Shown here piece by piece: positions 23,066 through 32,977 of a stretch of 48,349 nucleotides of DNA. Position numbers and translations under genes: made by a program. The stretch spans positions 1 through 48,349 of the forward strand of contig OMJH01000081.1 of the NCBI GenBank assembly GCA_900299295.1, read 5' to 3'. Every line of letters starts with the position of its first letter. Positions within the stretch are counted from its first letter, which is position 1. This DNA comes from Bacteroidota bacterium. GTDB taxonomy: Bacteria; Bacteroidota; Bacteroidia; B-17B0; Aurantibacillaceae. The notes below the pieces were generated by a model. The model was not told where the DNA came from and searched no databases. It was given only the letters and a program-made list of their open reading frames with translations.

Positions 23066-25459
23066 ATGAAAAAAATACTTTACTTCCCTTTAATGATTTT
23101 ATTGCTGGAAATTTCTATCAATTTTTCAGCTATGGGTCAAGATAATCTTAAAAGGTTCACCGGCCTCAACGCATCTGTTTCTTCTCCTAAGGAAGAAACA
23201 GTTAAGGAGAAGAAAAAAATCTGGCAAGAAGTTATTGAAAAAAGAAGTATTTACTCTTCAGAATGGCAAAGCCCAAACGGAAATGTTATTTCTGAATTTA
23301 GTGAACTACCCGTTAATTACTATCATGGAGGAACTTTAATTCCTGTTGTGACAGAACCCTCCCTCAATAACAATCGCCTTGAGGCATTTCAGCAACCCAT
23401 ACAAGTTGCGGTTGAAAACAACGGAAACATTTGTATCAACCACGGAAATGAGAATGAATTTCAGATTGGTAAAAACACTTGTATTAATGGAAAACCTGTA
23501 CGAACAAGCCATTTTCAACTGAATGGTGAAAACGCAGAACTTCCAAACATTATTTCCGGTTTTAACAAAACATTTCATTTTAGTTACGCAGGTGTAAAAT
23601 ACAATTACGAGATAATTAATAGTTCATCCCTTTCAAACGGAAATCTGGTAATTGAAGAGGAAATTTCATTACCCGCAGGAGCAAAATTGATTCATGATGA
23701 ATTACATGGTGAAAATTCGGTTTCCGGCTGGAAGGGGGCATTGCTGATTGTGAACAAAAACGGGCTAGAAATAGGAAAAATTCGTGCAGCCATATGTTTC
23801 GACCAACAAAAAAAGTTTATTGTTGGAACCTATGCCTACGCTACAAAAAACGGAAAAATCAAACTTTCAATAACTGTACCTTCAACATGGATTAAAGATC
23901 CTTCCCGCAGTTTTCCGGTGGTTGTTGACCCACTTGTAACTGGACCAACCACAACCTACACCGGAGCAAATATCCAGTCTTGTCTGGCACCTGCCAATAA
24001 ATCTGACAGCATCTTGGTCACCATTCCGGCGCAGGTAACTGTTACTGATTTATTTGTAAGTGGAAGTTATTATGCTGATCCTTTTACTACTTGTGTGATG
24101 GCAGATGGCAGGATGTGGTTTTCTACCAATTGTGATTCGTCACAAGTTTTTACCATCACCGGTTCATTAGGAAATTCACCGGGCACTGCTTACCTTACTA
24201 ATTACGATCTTCGCTATCCCTTGTTATGCTGTTATCCTCAGTCTTGTAACAGCCAAACTTTTTACCTCAGTATGCATCTTCAACGCATGCAACCCGGCAC
24301 CGGATGCAATGCAATTTATCTTTATCATGATCCACTCGGAGGATATCCTTTCAAAGCATATGCCGAAGGCCATACGGTTGAATATACCGGAGTTGCATGG
24401 ACCATTAATCCAAATACACTTTGCTCCAATGTTTGCAATTTCAACGGAACCGTTTCGATAAAGTACGGTGTACCTCCTTACACAGTTACCCATCCATGGA
24501 TGAACGGATCTTTGACATGGCAAACGCCTGCAGGATGCAGTTACGGAACCTCATCTAAAGTTCTAAATCTTATCTTACCCAATTGTCCGTGGTATTGTGA
24601 CACCATAACTCAAGTTGCGGTTCCATCGCCCACAGTTACCGACGCCTGCGGTAACACTGTTACTGTTTTTCCTGCTAAAACCTTATCAATTAAAAAAGCT
24701 CCTGAAGCAACAGGAAGCCCAACAACACTGTCCATATGTTCAGGCGACACATTTAACATTGCATTAAGTTCTTGTGTCGGCGGATCGAATTTGAGCTGGA
24801 GTGGCAATGGCCAAAACGGAAGCGGAAGTTCTGTTGTTCAATCAATCATAAATAACGGTACGGCACCTACACAAACAAATTTCATTATCAGTGCCACAGC
24901 AAACGGCTGTACAGGTTTAAATGATACTGTTAATGTCATCACCTATGCGTATCCGAATGCTGATTATAATTATTCTCCACAGATTATTATTGTAAACGAA
25001 CCGGTAATTTTCTCGAACAACACTACTACCTATGGAGATACCATTAGTAATTGGTTCTGGTCATTTGGTGATAATACTTTTTCTGGTTCGCCAAATCCAA
25101 CGCACACGTATACTACTCCGGGTACATACACCGTTTGTATGCTGGTAGCAAGTTCTTTAGGTTGCCCCGATACCCTTTGTAAATTAATTGAAGTCATTCC
25201 TGCAGAAATAATTCCTCCAAATATTATTACCCCCAACAACGATTCGCTGAATGATTTTCTCGTATTCAAGTATCTGGAATTTTTCCCTACCAATAACTTG
25301 AAAATTTTTAACCGCTGGGGTAATTTAATTTACGAAAAAAACGGATATCAGAATGACTGGAATGGTAGCGGACAAATTGATGGTACATACTATTACATTC
25401 TTACCATTAATGAAGACAAGCGCTTCACCAGTTCCCTGCAGTTGATTAGGGGAAAATAA
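23066..25459 (+). CDS. T9SS-secreted protein with PKD and gliding-motility-associated C-terminal domain
   Basis: The 797-residue protein has a signal peptide (1-24, ending SAMGQ), a large N-terminal region of unknown fold (25-300), a Cys-rich middle (about 300-540; repeated short Cys motifs such as CCYPQSCNSQ and NVCNFNG), a PKD domain (about 630-712; NWFWSFGDNTFSGSPNPTHTY), and the CHU_C sorting domain (about 717-797; PPNIITPNNDSLNDF, LKIFNRWGNLIYEKNGYQND). CHU_C is the type B T9SS signal, so the protein should cross the outer membrane and be released or anchored at the surface. The Cys-rich part suggests disulfides. Function of the N-terminal region is unknown; no enzymatic motif is seen. 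Confidence 0.92.
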   Translation: MKKILYFPLMILLLEISINFSAMGQDNLKRFTGLNASVSSPKEETVKEKKKIWQEVIEKRSIYSSEWQSPNGNVISEFSELPVNYYHGGTLIPVVTEPSLNNNRLEAFQQPIQVAVENNGNICINHGNENEFQIGKNTCINGKPVRTSHFQLNGENAELPNIISGFNKTFHFSYAGVKYNYEIINSSSLSNGNLVIEEEISLPAGAKLIHDELHGENSVSGWKGALLIVNKNGLEIGKIRAAICFDQQKKFIVGTYAYATKNGKIKLSITVPSTWIKDPSRSFPVVVDPLVTGPTTTYTGANIQSCLAPANKSDSILVTIPAQVTVTDLFVSGSYYADPFTTCVMADGRMWFSTNCDSSQVFTITGSLGNSPGTAYLTNYDLRYPLLCCYPQSCNSQTFYLSMHLQRMQPGTGCNAIYLYHDPLGGYPFKAYAEGHTVEYTGVAWTINPNTLCSNVCNFNGTVSIKYGVPPYTVTHPWMNGSLTWQTPAGCSYGTSSKVLNLILPNCPWYCDTITQVAVPSPTVTDACGNTVTVFPAKTLSIKKAPEATGSPTTLSICSGDTFNIALSSCVGGSNLSWSGNGQNGSGSSVVQSIINNGTAPTQTNFIISATANGCTGLNDTVNVITYAYPNADYNYSPQIIIVNEPVIFSNNTTTYGDTISNWFWSFGDNTFSGSPNPTHTYTTPGTYTVCMLVASSLGCPDTLCKLIEVIPAEIIPPNIITPNNDSLNDFLVFKYLEFFPTNNLKIFNRWGNLIYEKNGYQNDWNGSGQIDGTYYYILTINEDKRFTSSLQLIRGK

Positions 25460-25487
25460 AAATCCCCAGTAAAACTTCCGGGGATTA
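25456..25487 (-). terminator. Intrinsic terminator after atpC
   Basis: AATCCCC (25461-25467) pairs with GGGGATT (25480-25486). On the minus strand the stem is followed by TTTTTATTTT. It lies 19 bases beyond the atpC stop and just after the stop of the convergent PKD gene, so it may serve both. Confidence 0.75.
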
Positions 25488-25505
25488 TAATTACAATAAA
25501 AAAAA

Positions 25506-25742
25506 TTACTCAGCCAGAATAATTACTTTATTCTTCAGCACTTCTACAACTCCTCCGTTAATGTCAAACAATTGGACTTTACCGTTGGTTTCAGTTACTT
25601 TAATAGTTCCTTTTTTTAGAGCAGCGATTAAAGGGGCATGTCGATTTAAAATACCCAGTTGGCCCATCGCATCAGGAACAACAACTGATTTCGCTTCACC
25701 TTCAAAAAGTTTTTTTTCCGGTTTGATTATTTCTAATTTCAT
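25506..25742 (-). CDS. atpC: F1-ATPase epsilon subunit, short form
   Basis: The 78-residue subunit contains only the N-terminal beta-sandwich of F1 epsilon (KLEIIKPEKKLFEGEAKSV, GQLGILNRHAPLI, FDINGGVVEVLKNKVIIL). The C-terminal helical hairpin found in E. coli epsilon (139 residues) is absent, as is common for Bacteroidota epsilon subunits. That hairpin acts as an ATP-hydrolysis brake in other species, so regulation must differ. It follows atpD by 14 bases on the minus strand. Confidence 0.95.
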   Translation of the reverse strand: MKLEIIKPEKKLFEGEAKSVVVPDAMGQLGILNRHAPLIAALKKGTIKVTETNGKVQLFDINGGVVEVLKNKVIILAE

Positions 25743-25756
25743 GGATATGCGTGAGA

Positions 25757-27321
<1,565 letters not shown>

Positions 27322-27349
27322 GCAAAATTTAAAATTGTGAAAAGTTTGT

Positions 27350-27366
27350 TTGAAAATTATTTTCAA
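27350..27366. repeat. Perfect 7-bp inverted repeat between a T9SS gene and atpD
   Basis: TTGAAAA-TTA-TTTTCAA. On the minus strand it lies 16 bases after the stop of the T9SS gene and before the atpD promoter, so it may be a weak terminator, but no T run follows. Confidence 0.4.
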
Positions 27367-27382
27367 CACCATTTTTATACGC

Positions 27383-28381
27383 CTACTTCACACTTACCCT
27401 GATGCAGGAAGAACCCTTTGTGGTGGTTACCCGAACCTGGTATGTACCGGAGGCCAGACCTCGGAGGTCAATGGTATGCAGTGATTTTCCTTCATGAAAA
27501 TGAATTTCAGAAATAGCTCCTGTTGACCGACCCATTACATCAAATATTGAAATCTGAGCGCTTGAAGCGTTGTCTGAACGGATCTCGATGTTTAATTCGT
27601 TTTCTGCAGGAATCGGGAAAGCAGAAATGCCTACTCCGGCTGAATTTTCAGCAATACCTACTGTGTTTGTTCCGGTTAACAAAATATCATCAATAGCGAG
27701 TAAATTATCATCAACTGAGTGATGTTTAAAAGCGATGTAAACACTTTTACCGGTATAGGCACTCAGCGAAACTGTAAACGGATGAAGTAACCCTAACAAA
27801 CGAGAGGAATCGCCAGTGTCGAAGGTATATTGCCCGTCTGCCCCATGTACAAAACCTGGAGTAAACGTATAACTTGCAAAGTCATTAGGTGCAGAGGGGT
27901 CGTTTAGCGAAACATATTCAGCGGCGCGAAACAAGGTATCTGTAAAAGAAGTAATGTCATTATCAGTTGTAGATAATAATACGTAATACCCATCTAAATA
28001 ACGAGGGGTCTGGTAAGGTGCACTTTTCCAGGATAAAGACGCATTAGTATCTGAAATATAAATGCTTCGCATAACAAACCAGTTCTCTGTTGGAACAGAA
28101 GTGTTCGTCCAGGAGGAACTAACATACGCACTGTTGATAGTATCTTCAAAATCATAATCCCAGAACCATTCCAACGGACGACCATTTCCGCTGCCGTCGT
28201 TTAGTCCATCAGCATCAAAATTATACCACATTGTATCATTAACATATCCCGGAGGAGGTGTAGAATTTTGAACAAAAGTAGAAGGATCTGTTTCAAAATC
28301 AATCCATATTAATGTGTCGGTTTGTGAATTAGCGCTTGATATAGCAACCAAAGCAAAAATTGAAAGTAGAAATTTATTCAT
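27383..28381 (-). CDS. T9SS type A cargo protein with choice-of-anchor J-like domain
   Basis: From the ATG at 28381 the product is 332 residues with a signal peptide (MNKFLLSIFALVAISSANSQ). A MAM/choice-of-anchor J-like domain follows (about 25-235; IDFETDPSTF, PLEWFWDYDF, NWFVMRSIYISDTN, YIAFKHHSVDDNLLAIDDI), then the type A sorting domain (about 250-332; SAFPIPAENELNIEI, ASGTYQVRVT). The frame is open 19 codons further upstream to 28438, but that extension precedes the signal peptide and is rejected. The protein is expected on the cell surface; binding function is unknown. Confidence 0.9.
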   Translation of the reverse strand: MNKFLLSIFALVAISSANSQTDTLIWIDFETDPSTFVQNSTPPPGYVNDTMWYNFDADGLNDGSGNGRPLEWFWDYDFEDTINSAYVSSSWTNTSVPTENWFVMRSIYISDTNASLSWKSAPYQTPRYLDGYYVLLSTTDNDITSFTDTLFRAAEYVSLNDPSAPNDFASYTFTPGFVHGADGQYTFDTGDSSRLLGLLHPFTVSLSAYTGKSVYIAFKHHSVDDNLLAIDDILLTGTNTVGIAENSAGVGISAFPIPAENELNIEIRSDNASSAQISIFDVMGRSTGAISEIHFHEGKSLHTIDLRGLASGTYQVRVTTTKGSSCIRVSVK

Positions 28382-28477
28382 AATTTTTTTTAAAGTTAGC
28401 AAAATATTCAAATCGTTATTTTCCGATTTCAGAGACAAACAATATGAATTATAAATTAATCACATTTTTCATATTTG

Positions 28478-28485
28478 TATCTTTG
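28478..28485 (+). promoter_or_regulatory. -7 box of ribF
   Basis: TATCTTTG fits TAnnTTTG exactly and ends 9 bases before the ATG at 28495. It rules against the in-frame ATG at 28444, which lies upstream of it, and implies a leader of only a few bases. Confidence 0.6.
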
Positions 28486-28494
28486 ACAATCCAA

Positions 28495-29430
28495 ATGAAA
28501 TTTTTCCGCAGAAGCAATGAGGCTCAAATTTCCGGTGGTTCAATAATTACCATCGGAACCTTTGATGGTGTTCATATAGGGCATAGAACATTGGTAAAAA
28601 AATTGATAGAAGATGGAAATCGTCTTGAACTTGAAACACTTGTTATTACGTTTCACCCGCATCCACGCCTGGTTTTATTTCCCGAACAACACGATTTACG
28701 TTTGCTGAATACATCGCAAGAACGAGCGGAGCTTTTAAATTTGATTGGCATTTCTCAACTTGTTGAATTTCCTTTTACAAAAGAATTTGCTGAAATAGAT
28801 CCTACTCAATTTGTGACAGAAATTTTACTGCAACAAATGCGAATGAAAAAAATTGTGCTGGGATACGACCATAGGTTTGGTAAAAACAGAGAAGGGTCAT
28901 TGGAACTCATGAAACAACTTTCAAACCGGTTTAATTTTGAGGTAGAGGAAATACCGGCCATGGAAATTAATTCGATGAATGTAAGCTCAACACGAATCCG
29001 AAAAGCATTGCAATCAGGTGAAATTGAATTAGCGAATCAATTACTGGGATACACTTACTTTTTTTCCGGGACAATCATAAAAGGAAAAAAATTGGGACGA
29101 ACACTGGGTTATCCAACCGCAAATATCGCAGGAATAAACCCCTACAAACTCATTCCCGCTTCAGGAGTTTATGCCGTTGAAGTGAAAGTAAACAATTTTA
29201 TCAAAAAAGGAATGATGAATATTGGAACAAATCCAACAACTGACATGGATGCTTCAATTAAAATAGAAGTAAATATTTTTGATTTTGAGGAAGACATTTA
29301 CAATAAAGAAATCACCGTTTATTTAAAAAGTTTTATTCGAAAAGAAGAAAAGTTTGCGGGGTTAACCGAACTAAAACTGGCACTTGATTTGGATAAACAA
29401 AAAACCCTGAAAATTTTCGGAAATGTATAG
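28495..29430 (+). CDS. ribF: Bifunctional riboflavin kinase / FAD synthetase
   Basis: RibF phosphorylates riboflavin to FMN and adenylates it to FAD. The 311-residue product from 28495 has the adenylyltransferase motif TIGTFDGVHIGHR, FHPHPRLVLFP, and the ISSTRIR-like NVSSTRIRKAL; the C-terminal kinase half has LGRTLGYPTANI and MNIGTNPT. A longer frame from 28444 adds 17 residues (MNYKLITFFIFVS...) that resemble a signal peptide, unexpected for this cytoplasmic enzyme, and the promoter box lies inside it. The stop overlaps the start of the LRR gene by 8 bases. Confidence 0.96.
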   Translation: MKFFRRSNEAQISGGSIITIGTFDGVHIGHRTLVKKLIEDGNRLELETLVITFHPHPRLVLFPEQHDLRLLNTSQERAELLNLIGISQLVEFPFTKEFAEIDPTQFVTEILLQQMRMKKIVLGYDHRFGKNREGSLELMKQLSNRFNFEVEEIPAMEINSMNVSSTRIRKALQSGEIELANQLLGYTYFFSGTIIKGKKLGRTLGYPTANIAGINPYKLIPASGVYAVEVKVNNFIKKGMMNIGTNPTTDMDASIKIEVNIFDFEEDIYNKEITVYLKSFIRKEEKFAGLTELKLALDLDKQKTLKIFGNV

Positions 29431-30031
29431 CAGTTTCATAAAAATAGTTGGATTAATTTGTTTCTTAATGTTGTTGCCGCTATTTCACCACGCTCAACTT
29501 CTGGATTCGACAGAACTCGCAAAAACATTTTCCTTCACTTCAATTGAAGAGGCCTTAAAACAACCGGATAAGGTTATTCGCCTCGAATTAAGAAAAATGA
29601 AGCTTAAGGAATTTCCATTAGAAATTTTTCAATTCAAAAACCTGCAATACCTTGACATCAGCAAAAATTCAATCCGGTACATTCCCGACAGCCTCTACTT
29701 ACTTCCTGATTTGCAGTTTTTCATTGGTGCTAAAAACAAAATCGAACAATTGCCCCTTACAATTGGAAAACTAACACGTTTAAAAACACTTAATTTCAAC
29801 AATAACGAACTCATTTCGCTACCCTACCAGATTGGTAACCTTTCCGAATTGCAATACCTCGATTTATGGAGCAACAACTTAACTTACTTCCCTGAATCAC
29901 TTAGCAAATTGACTCAATTACGTGTAATGGATTTAAGAAGTATTATGATTAACGCAAATCAACAAGAACGATTGCACCATCTTTTACCGAATGCGGAAAT
30001 TGAAATGGACAGACCTTGCAATTGCAATTAA
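29423..30031 (+). CDS. Exported leucine-rich repeat protein
   Basis: The 202-residue protein has a signal peptide (1-24, ending HHAQ), a short linker, and about five LRR units of 22-23 residues (51-172) such as LQYLDISKNSIRYIPDSLY, LKTLNFNNNELISLPYQIG and LQYLDLWSNNLTYFPESL. It ends in DRPCNCN, with two Cys close to the terminus. It is coupled to ribF by overlap, perhaps only a matter of compaction. Likely a periplasmic or surface binding protein; partner unknown. Confidence 0.85.
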   Translation: MYSSFIKIVGLICFLMLLPLFHHAQLLDSTELAKTFSFTSIEEALKQPDKVIRLELRKMKLKEFPLEIFQFKNLQYLDISKNSIRYIPDSLYLLPDLQFFIGAKNKIEQLPLTIGKLTRLKTLNFNNNELISLPYQIGNLSELQYLDLWSNNLTYFPESLSKLTQLRVMDLRSIMINANQQERLHHLLPNAEIEMDRPCNCN

Positions 30032-30037
30032 AATAAA

Positions 30038-30493
30038 TTAACGAAGACGGTCTGCAGAACGAACCAGGTTTTCATCCTTGCGAATAAAATATGAAGCAAG
30101 AAAAGAAAAAATGATAGAAAATATTGGAAAAAAAGCTCCCAAAAGATATTTTTTCTGAAGTAATTCAGTTGTTACCGGTAATTCAACAAAATCAAATAAC
30201 AATAAAACACCCAAAAGAATCGTATTGAGCGCCATCAATAAGTTGGCGAGCTTCATCTGAAATACCCTTTTTTTGTAATTTAAAATAACATAAACGGTGA
30301 ACAGAATAGAAACAATATTAAGAAAAACCGGAAGTAGATAAATACCGCTTAATGGATGCAAAGTTGCACCGGGCATTAAATCAACGTTAATCGGACCACC
30401 CGGTAAATCATACCGTACAAAGGGTACAAAAAGAGAGGCAATTCCCAAGGTGAGTACCATTGCCAAGAAAAAAGACTGAATGCGCTGTATCAT
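30038..30493 (-). CDS. DUF4293 family membrane protein
   Basis: A 151-residue protein starting MIQRIQSFFLAMV, the typical DUF4293 opening, with four membrane segments (about 5-25, 48-70, 80-105 and 118-141). The function of this Bacteroidota family is unknown. Its start overlaps the end of the NUDIX gene by 4 bases (ATGA), and its stop lies 6 bases from the convergent LRR gene with no terminator between. Confidence 0.85.
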   Translation of the reverse strand: MIQRIQSFFLAMVLTLGIASLFVPFVRYDLPGGPINVDLMPGATLHPLSGIYLLPVFLNIVSILFTVYVILNYKKRVFQMKLANLLMALNTILLGVLLLFDFVELPVTTELLQKKYLLGAFFPIFSIIFSFLASYFIRKDENLVRSADRLR

Positions 30494-30981
30494 ATTTTTG
30501 AATTAAGTTGCTTTAAATTTGAATTTTCAAAATCATACCGTAATAATTGCGCAACTTTTTTATCGATGGAAAATGTAAAATCATCCTCATTAATTTCACT
30601 GAGTTGCCTCCAACGGAAACTTTGTGCGCCTTCCTTTTTAAACGAAAAATCAAATTTTCTGTGGGTTGTTACTATTCTTGCACAACTATCGGATTTAACT
30701 TCGTAATAAATGCTGATCACCTGGGCATTTGAATTGAATGAACTCACAACATAAAAATCGGTTGTGTAAAAATGATCGCAAACCTCAACATTCATTTTTA
30801 ATTCTTCACGGAATTCACGCATTAGACATTCGCGTGTACCCTCACCGAATTCAAGTCCACCACCCGGAAATTTTGTTATCTCACGGCCATTTATAAATTC
30901 GTCACTTAATAAAACAGCACCTTCATGCATTAATAAACCGTATACACGAACATTGAAATATTTTCTTCCTGAAATTTTCAT
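30490..30981 (-). CDS. NUDIX hydrolase
   Basis: A 163-residue NUDIX protein that would hydrolyse a nucleoside diphosphate linked to another group. The box runs from Gly41: GGLEFGEGTRECLMREFREE, with Glu47, Arg55, Glu56, Glu59 and Glu60 present. The usual Gly two residues after the last Glu is replaced by Lys62. The substrate cannot be inferred. It lies between ispH and DUF4293 in the same direction, 9 bases after ispH. Confidence 0.9.
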   Translation of the reverse strand: MKISGRKYFNVRVYGLLMHEGAVLLSDEFINGREITKFPGGGLEFGEGTRECLMREFREELKMNVEVCDHFYTTDFYVVSSFNSNAQVISIYYEVKSDSCARIVTTHRKFDFSFKKEGAQSFRWRQLSEINEDDFTFSIDKKVAQLLRYDFENSNLKQLNSKI

Positions 30982-30990
30982 CTAACATTA

Positions 30991-32214
30991 TTAACTTAGT
31001 TCTGCCAACGCCTCCTCATCGGTTTTTACATTCGGGAAAAATGAAATTATTTTACGCATTACATTTTCAACGACCGAATCCGGGCAGCTGGCCCCACTTG
31101 TGAGAACAATCTTCAACTTTTTATTCGTTTCCGGTAAAAACTGTTCTTTAGTTTTAACTTGATGTTCATTTAAATCAAAAAAACGTATTTTATTTTTCGA
31201 ACTAATTTCATCTGAACCGGAAACAAAAAAAGTGGGGAAATTAGGTTCAAGCAGCTCGGCGAGATGGGAGGTGTTTGAGCTATTATAACCGCCTACAACA
31301 ATTGCCAAATCGGCATCTGTTTTTCCTAAAGCGATGGTCGCATCCTGATTCTCGTTGGTAGCATAACACAAAGTATCGCGCGTGTCCGCAAAATGTTCTG
31401 ATAATTTTTCCTCACCGAATTTTTGCTTTATCACTCCACGAAAAAATTCGGCAATTTCGGCCGTCTCGGTTGCCAGCATTGTAGTCTGATTAATTACACC
31501 CAAACGCACAAAATCCTTTTCAATGGTAAATCCTTTTGAGTATTTACCTTCAAATTCTGACTCAAATTCTTGCTGCGATTTTTCCTTTAAAATAAATTCA
31601 GATAATTTTTTTGCTTCCGCTAAGTCTTTAACCACTACCGACGGTCCGTGTACATAACTTCGTGAAAAAGTGGCACGTGTTTCTTCATGTCTGACTTTTC
31701 CGTGAATGATTATGGTATAATTGCCGGACCCCAGTTGTTCTGACTTTTTCCATACACGTTCAACAAAGGGACACGTTGTGTTGTATTTTTTTATTTCTGC
31801 TCCCTGTTTATTCAATTGTTCTTCCATTGCAAGCGTTGCGCCAAATGCAGGTATTATTACAATATCCCCACACTGCACCTCGCTTAAGGGTAGCAAAGAA
31901 TTTCCCTCAGTATCCTGTAAAAAACGTACTCCCCGCAAAAGTAAATCCTTATTCACCTCCGGGTTATGAATCATTTGAGACAAAAGAAAAATCTTTTTAT
32001 CCGGATTTTCCTCAAGCGCACGAAATGAAATTTCTATTGCATTTTCAACCCCGTAACAAAACCCAAAATGGCGAGCGATATAAAATCCAACCGGACCGAA
32101 ATCAAGAAATATAGGAGTTAAATCTTTTTTTCGTGGGTCCTGAACTTTCCTGAATTGCTTTATTCTTGAAATTATCGGACTGCGATAAAAACCAGGTATT
32201 TGAAAGTTTTTCAT
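30991..32214 (-). CDS. ispH: 4-hydroxy-3-methylbut-2-enyl diphosphate reductase
   Basis: IspH is the final enzyme of the MEP isoprenoid pathway and carries a 4Fe-4S cluster. The 407-residue Bacteroidota-type protein has an N-terminal extension (1-44) before the family core. Cluster cysteines are Cys53 (HFGFCYGVENAIE), the Cys in NTTCPFVERVW and the Cys in GASCPDSVVENV. HGKVRHEE and YNSSNTSHLAEL are family motifs. The ATG at 32214 lies only 7 bases after a perfect -7 box, so the transcript is probably almost leaderless. Confidence 0.97.
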   Translation of the reverse strand: MKNFQIPGFYRSPIISRIKQFRKVQDPRKKDLTPIFLDFGPVGFYIARHFGFCYGVENAIEISFRALEENPDKKIFLLSQMIHNPEVNKDLLLRGVRFLQDTEGNSLLPLSEVQCGDIVIIPAFGATLAMEEQLNKQGAEIKKYNTTCPFVERVWKKSEQLGSGNYTIIIHGKVRHEETRATFSRSYVHGPSVVVKDLAEAKKLSEFILKEKSQQEFESEFEGKYSKGFTIEKDFVRLGVINQTTMLATETAEIAEFFRGVIKQKFGEEKLSEHFADTRDTLCYATNENQDATIALGKTDADLAIVVGGYNSSNTSHLAELLEPNFPTFFVSGSDEISSKNKIRFFDLNEHQVKTKEQFLPETNKKLKIVLTSGASCPDSVVENVMRKIISFFPNVKTDEEALAELS

Positions 32215-32221
32215 TCCGCCG

Positions 32222-32229
32222 CAAAGTTA
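32222..32229 (-). promoter_or_regulatory. -7 box of ispH
   Basis: TAACTTTG on the minus strand matches TAnnTTTG and ends 7 bases before the ATG. No TTG at -33. Confidence 0.5.
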
Positions 32230-32249
32230 AGTAATTGCAGTGGCCTAAA

Positions 32250-32924
32250 TTAATTTGCGAATAAAAACTGATTGGGTTCAAGCAATTTGTTACGAATTGC
32301 GTACATCACCAATCCTGCTGTATTACTCACACGCAACTTTGCCATAATATTTTTGCGGTGCGTATTAACTGTATGCGTACTAAGGAATAATTTATCGGCT
32401 ATTTGCTTATTGGAATAACCTGCCGCAATAAACTGAATGATTTCTGCTTCACGGTCAGTAATGCCAAATCCCTCGCAGGAAACTGTTTCTGAAGCGGATC
32501 TTTCATTTTCAATGAAATCGTTCGCCAGTATGCCGGCAATTTTTCCGCACAAAAAACGCTCACCGCGGGATGAACTTAAAATTGCATCTGTAACCTCCTG
32601 ATAATCGCACTCGTTAAGTAAACAAGCCGTTACACCGGCTTCAAGCAACAAGGAAAATGCTTCCTTGGAAGATCTATCCGAAATTGAAAGCAATTTTGTA
32701 TGCGATGAAATTTTTTTTATGTCTGAAATTAATATTCGATTAAGCGTTTGCTGGATTCCGTCAACTATTAAAATATGAGGTTTATTCCTTTCCAAATGTT
32801 TTTTGAGTTCAGCAGGTGCTGAAACTTCTCCACACCAAAAAAAAGTCGGATTTTCTTTGACAAAGGACTCTAATCCTTTTTGAATAATAAAACTGGGATG
32901 ATATGATAATATACTGATTTTCAT
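32250..32924 (-). CDS. NarL/FixJ-type response regulator with an atypical receiver
   Basis: The 224-residue protein has a receiver-like domain (1-120) and a LuxR-type helix-turn-helix (about 150-215; ITDREAEIIQFIAAGYSNKQ and LFLSTHTVNTHRKNIMAKL). The probable phosphoacceptor Asp55 is kept (ILIVDGI), but the acidic pair that binds Mg at the N-terminus is replaced by SYH (residues 7-9), so normal phosphorylation is doubtful. No sensor kinase lies beside it. It is 35 bases upstream of ispH on the same strand and has its own -7 box. Confidence 0.92.
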   Translation of the reverse strand: MKISILSYHPSFIIQKGLESFVKENPTFFWCGEVSAPAELKKHLERNKPHILIVDGIQQTLNRILISDIKKISSHTKLLSISDRSSKEAFSLLLEAGVTACLLNECDYQEVTDAILSSSRGERFLCGKIAGILANDFIENERSASETVSCEGFGITDREAEIIQFIAAGYSNKQIADKLFLSTHTVNTHRKNIMAKLRVSNTAGLVMYAIRNKLLEPNQFLFAN

Positions 32925-32956
32925 TACACTATATTTATATTTAGGTTAATTAAATA

Positions 32957-32964
32957 CAAAAATA
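32957..32964 (-). promoter_or_regulatory. -7 box of the NarL-type regulator
   Basis: TATTTTTG on the minus strand fits TAnnTTTG, 32 bases before the ATG, between this gene and rnz. Confidence 0.45.
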
Positions 32965-32977
32965 GCTTTTTAAAATG

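Noticed and set aside
28382-28438. Longer frame for the T9SS type A protein
   Set aside because: The additional 19 residues precede a complete signal peptide.
28444-28494. Upstream ATG extending ribF by 17 residues
   Set aside because: The exact -7 box TATCTTTG lies within this extension, and its hydrophobic residues do not fit a cytoplasmic flavin enzyme.
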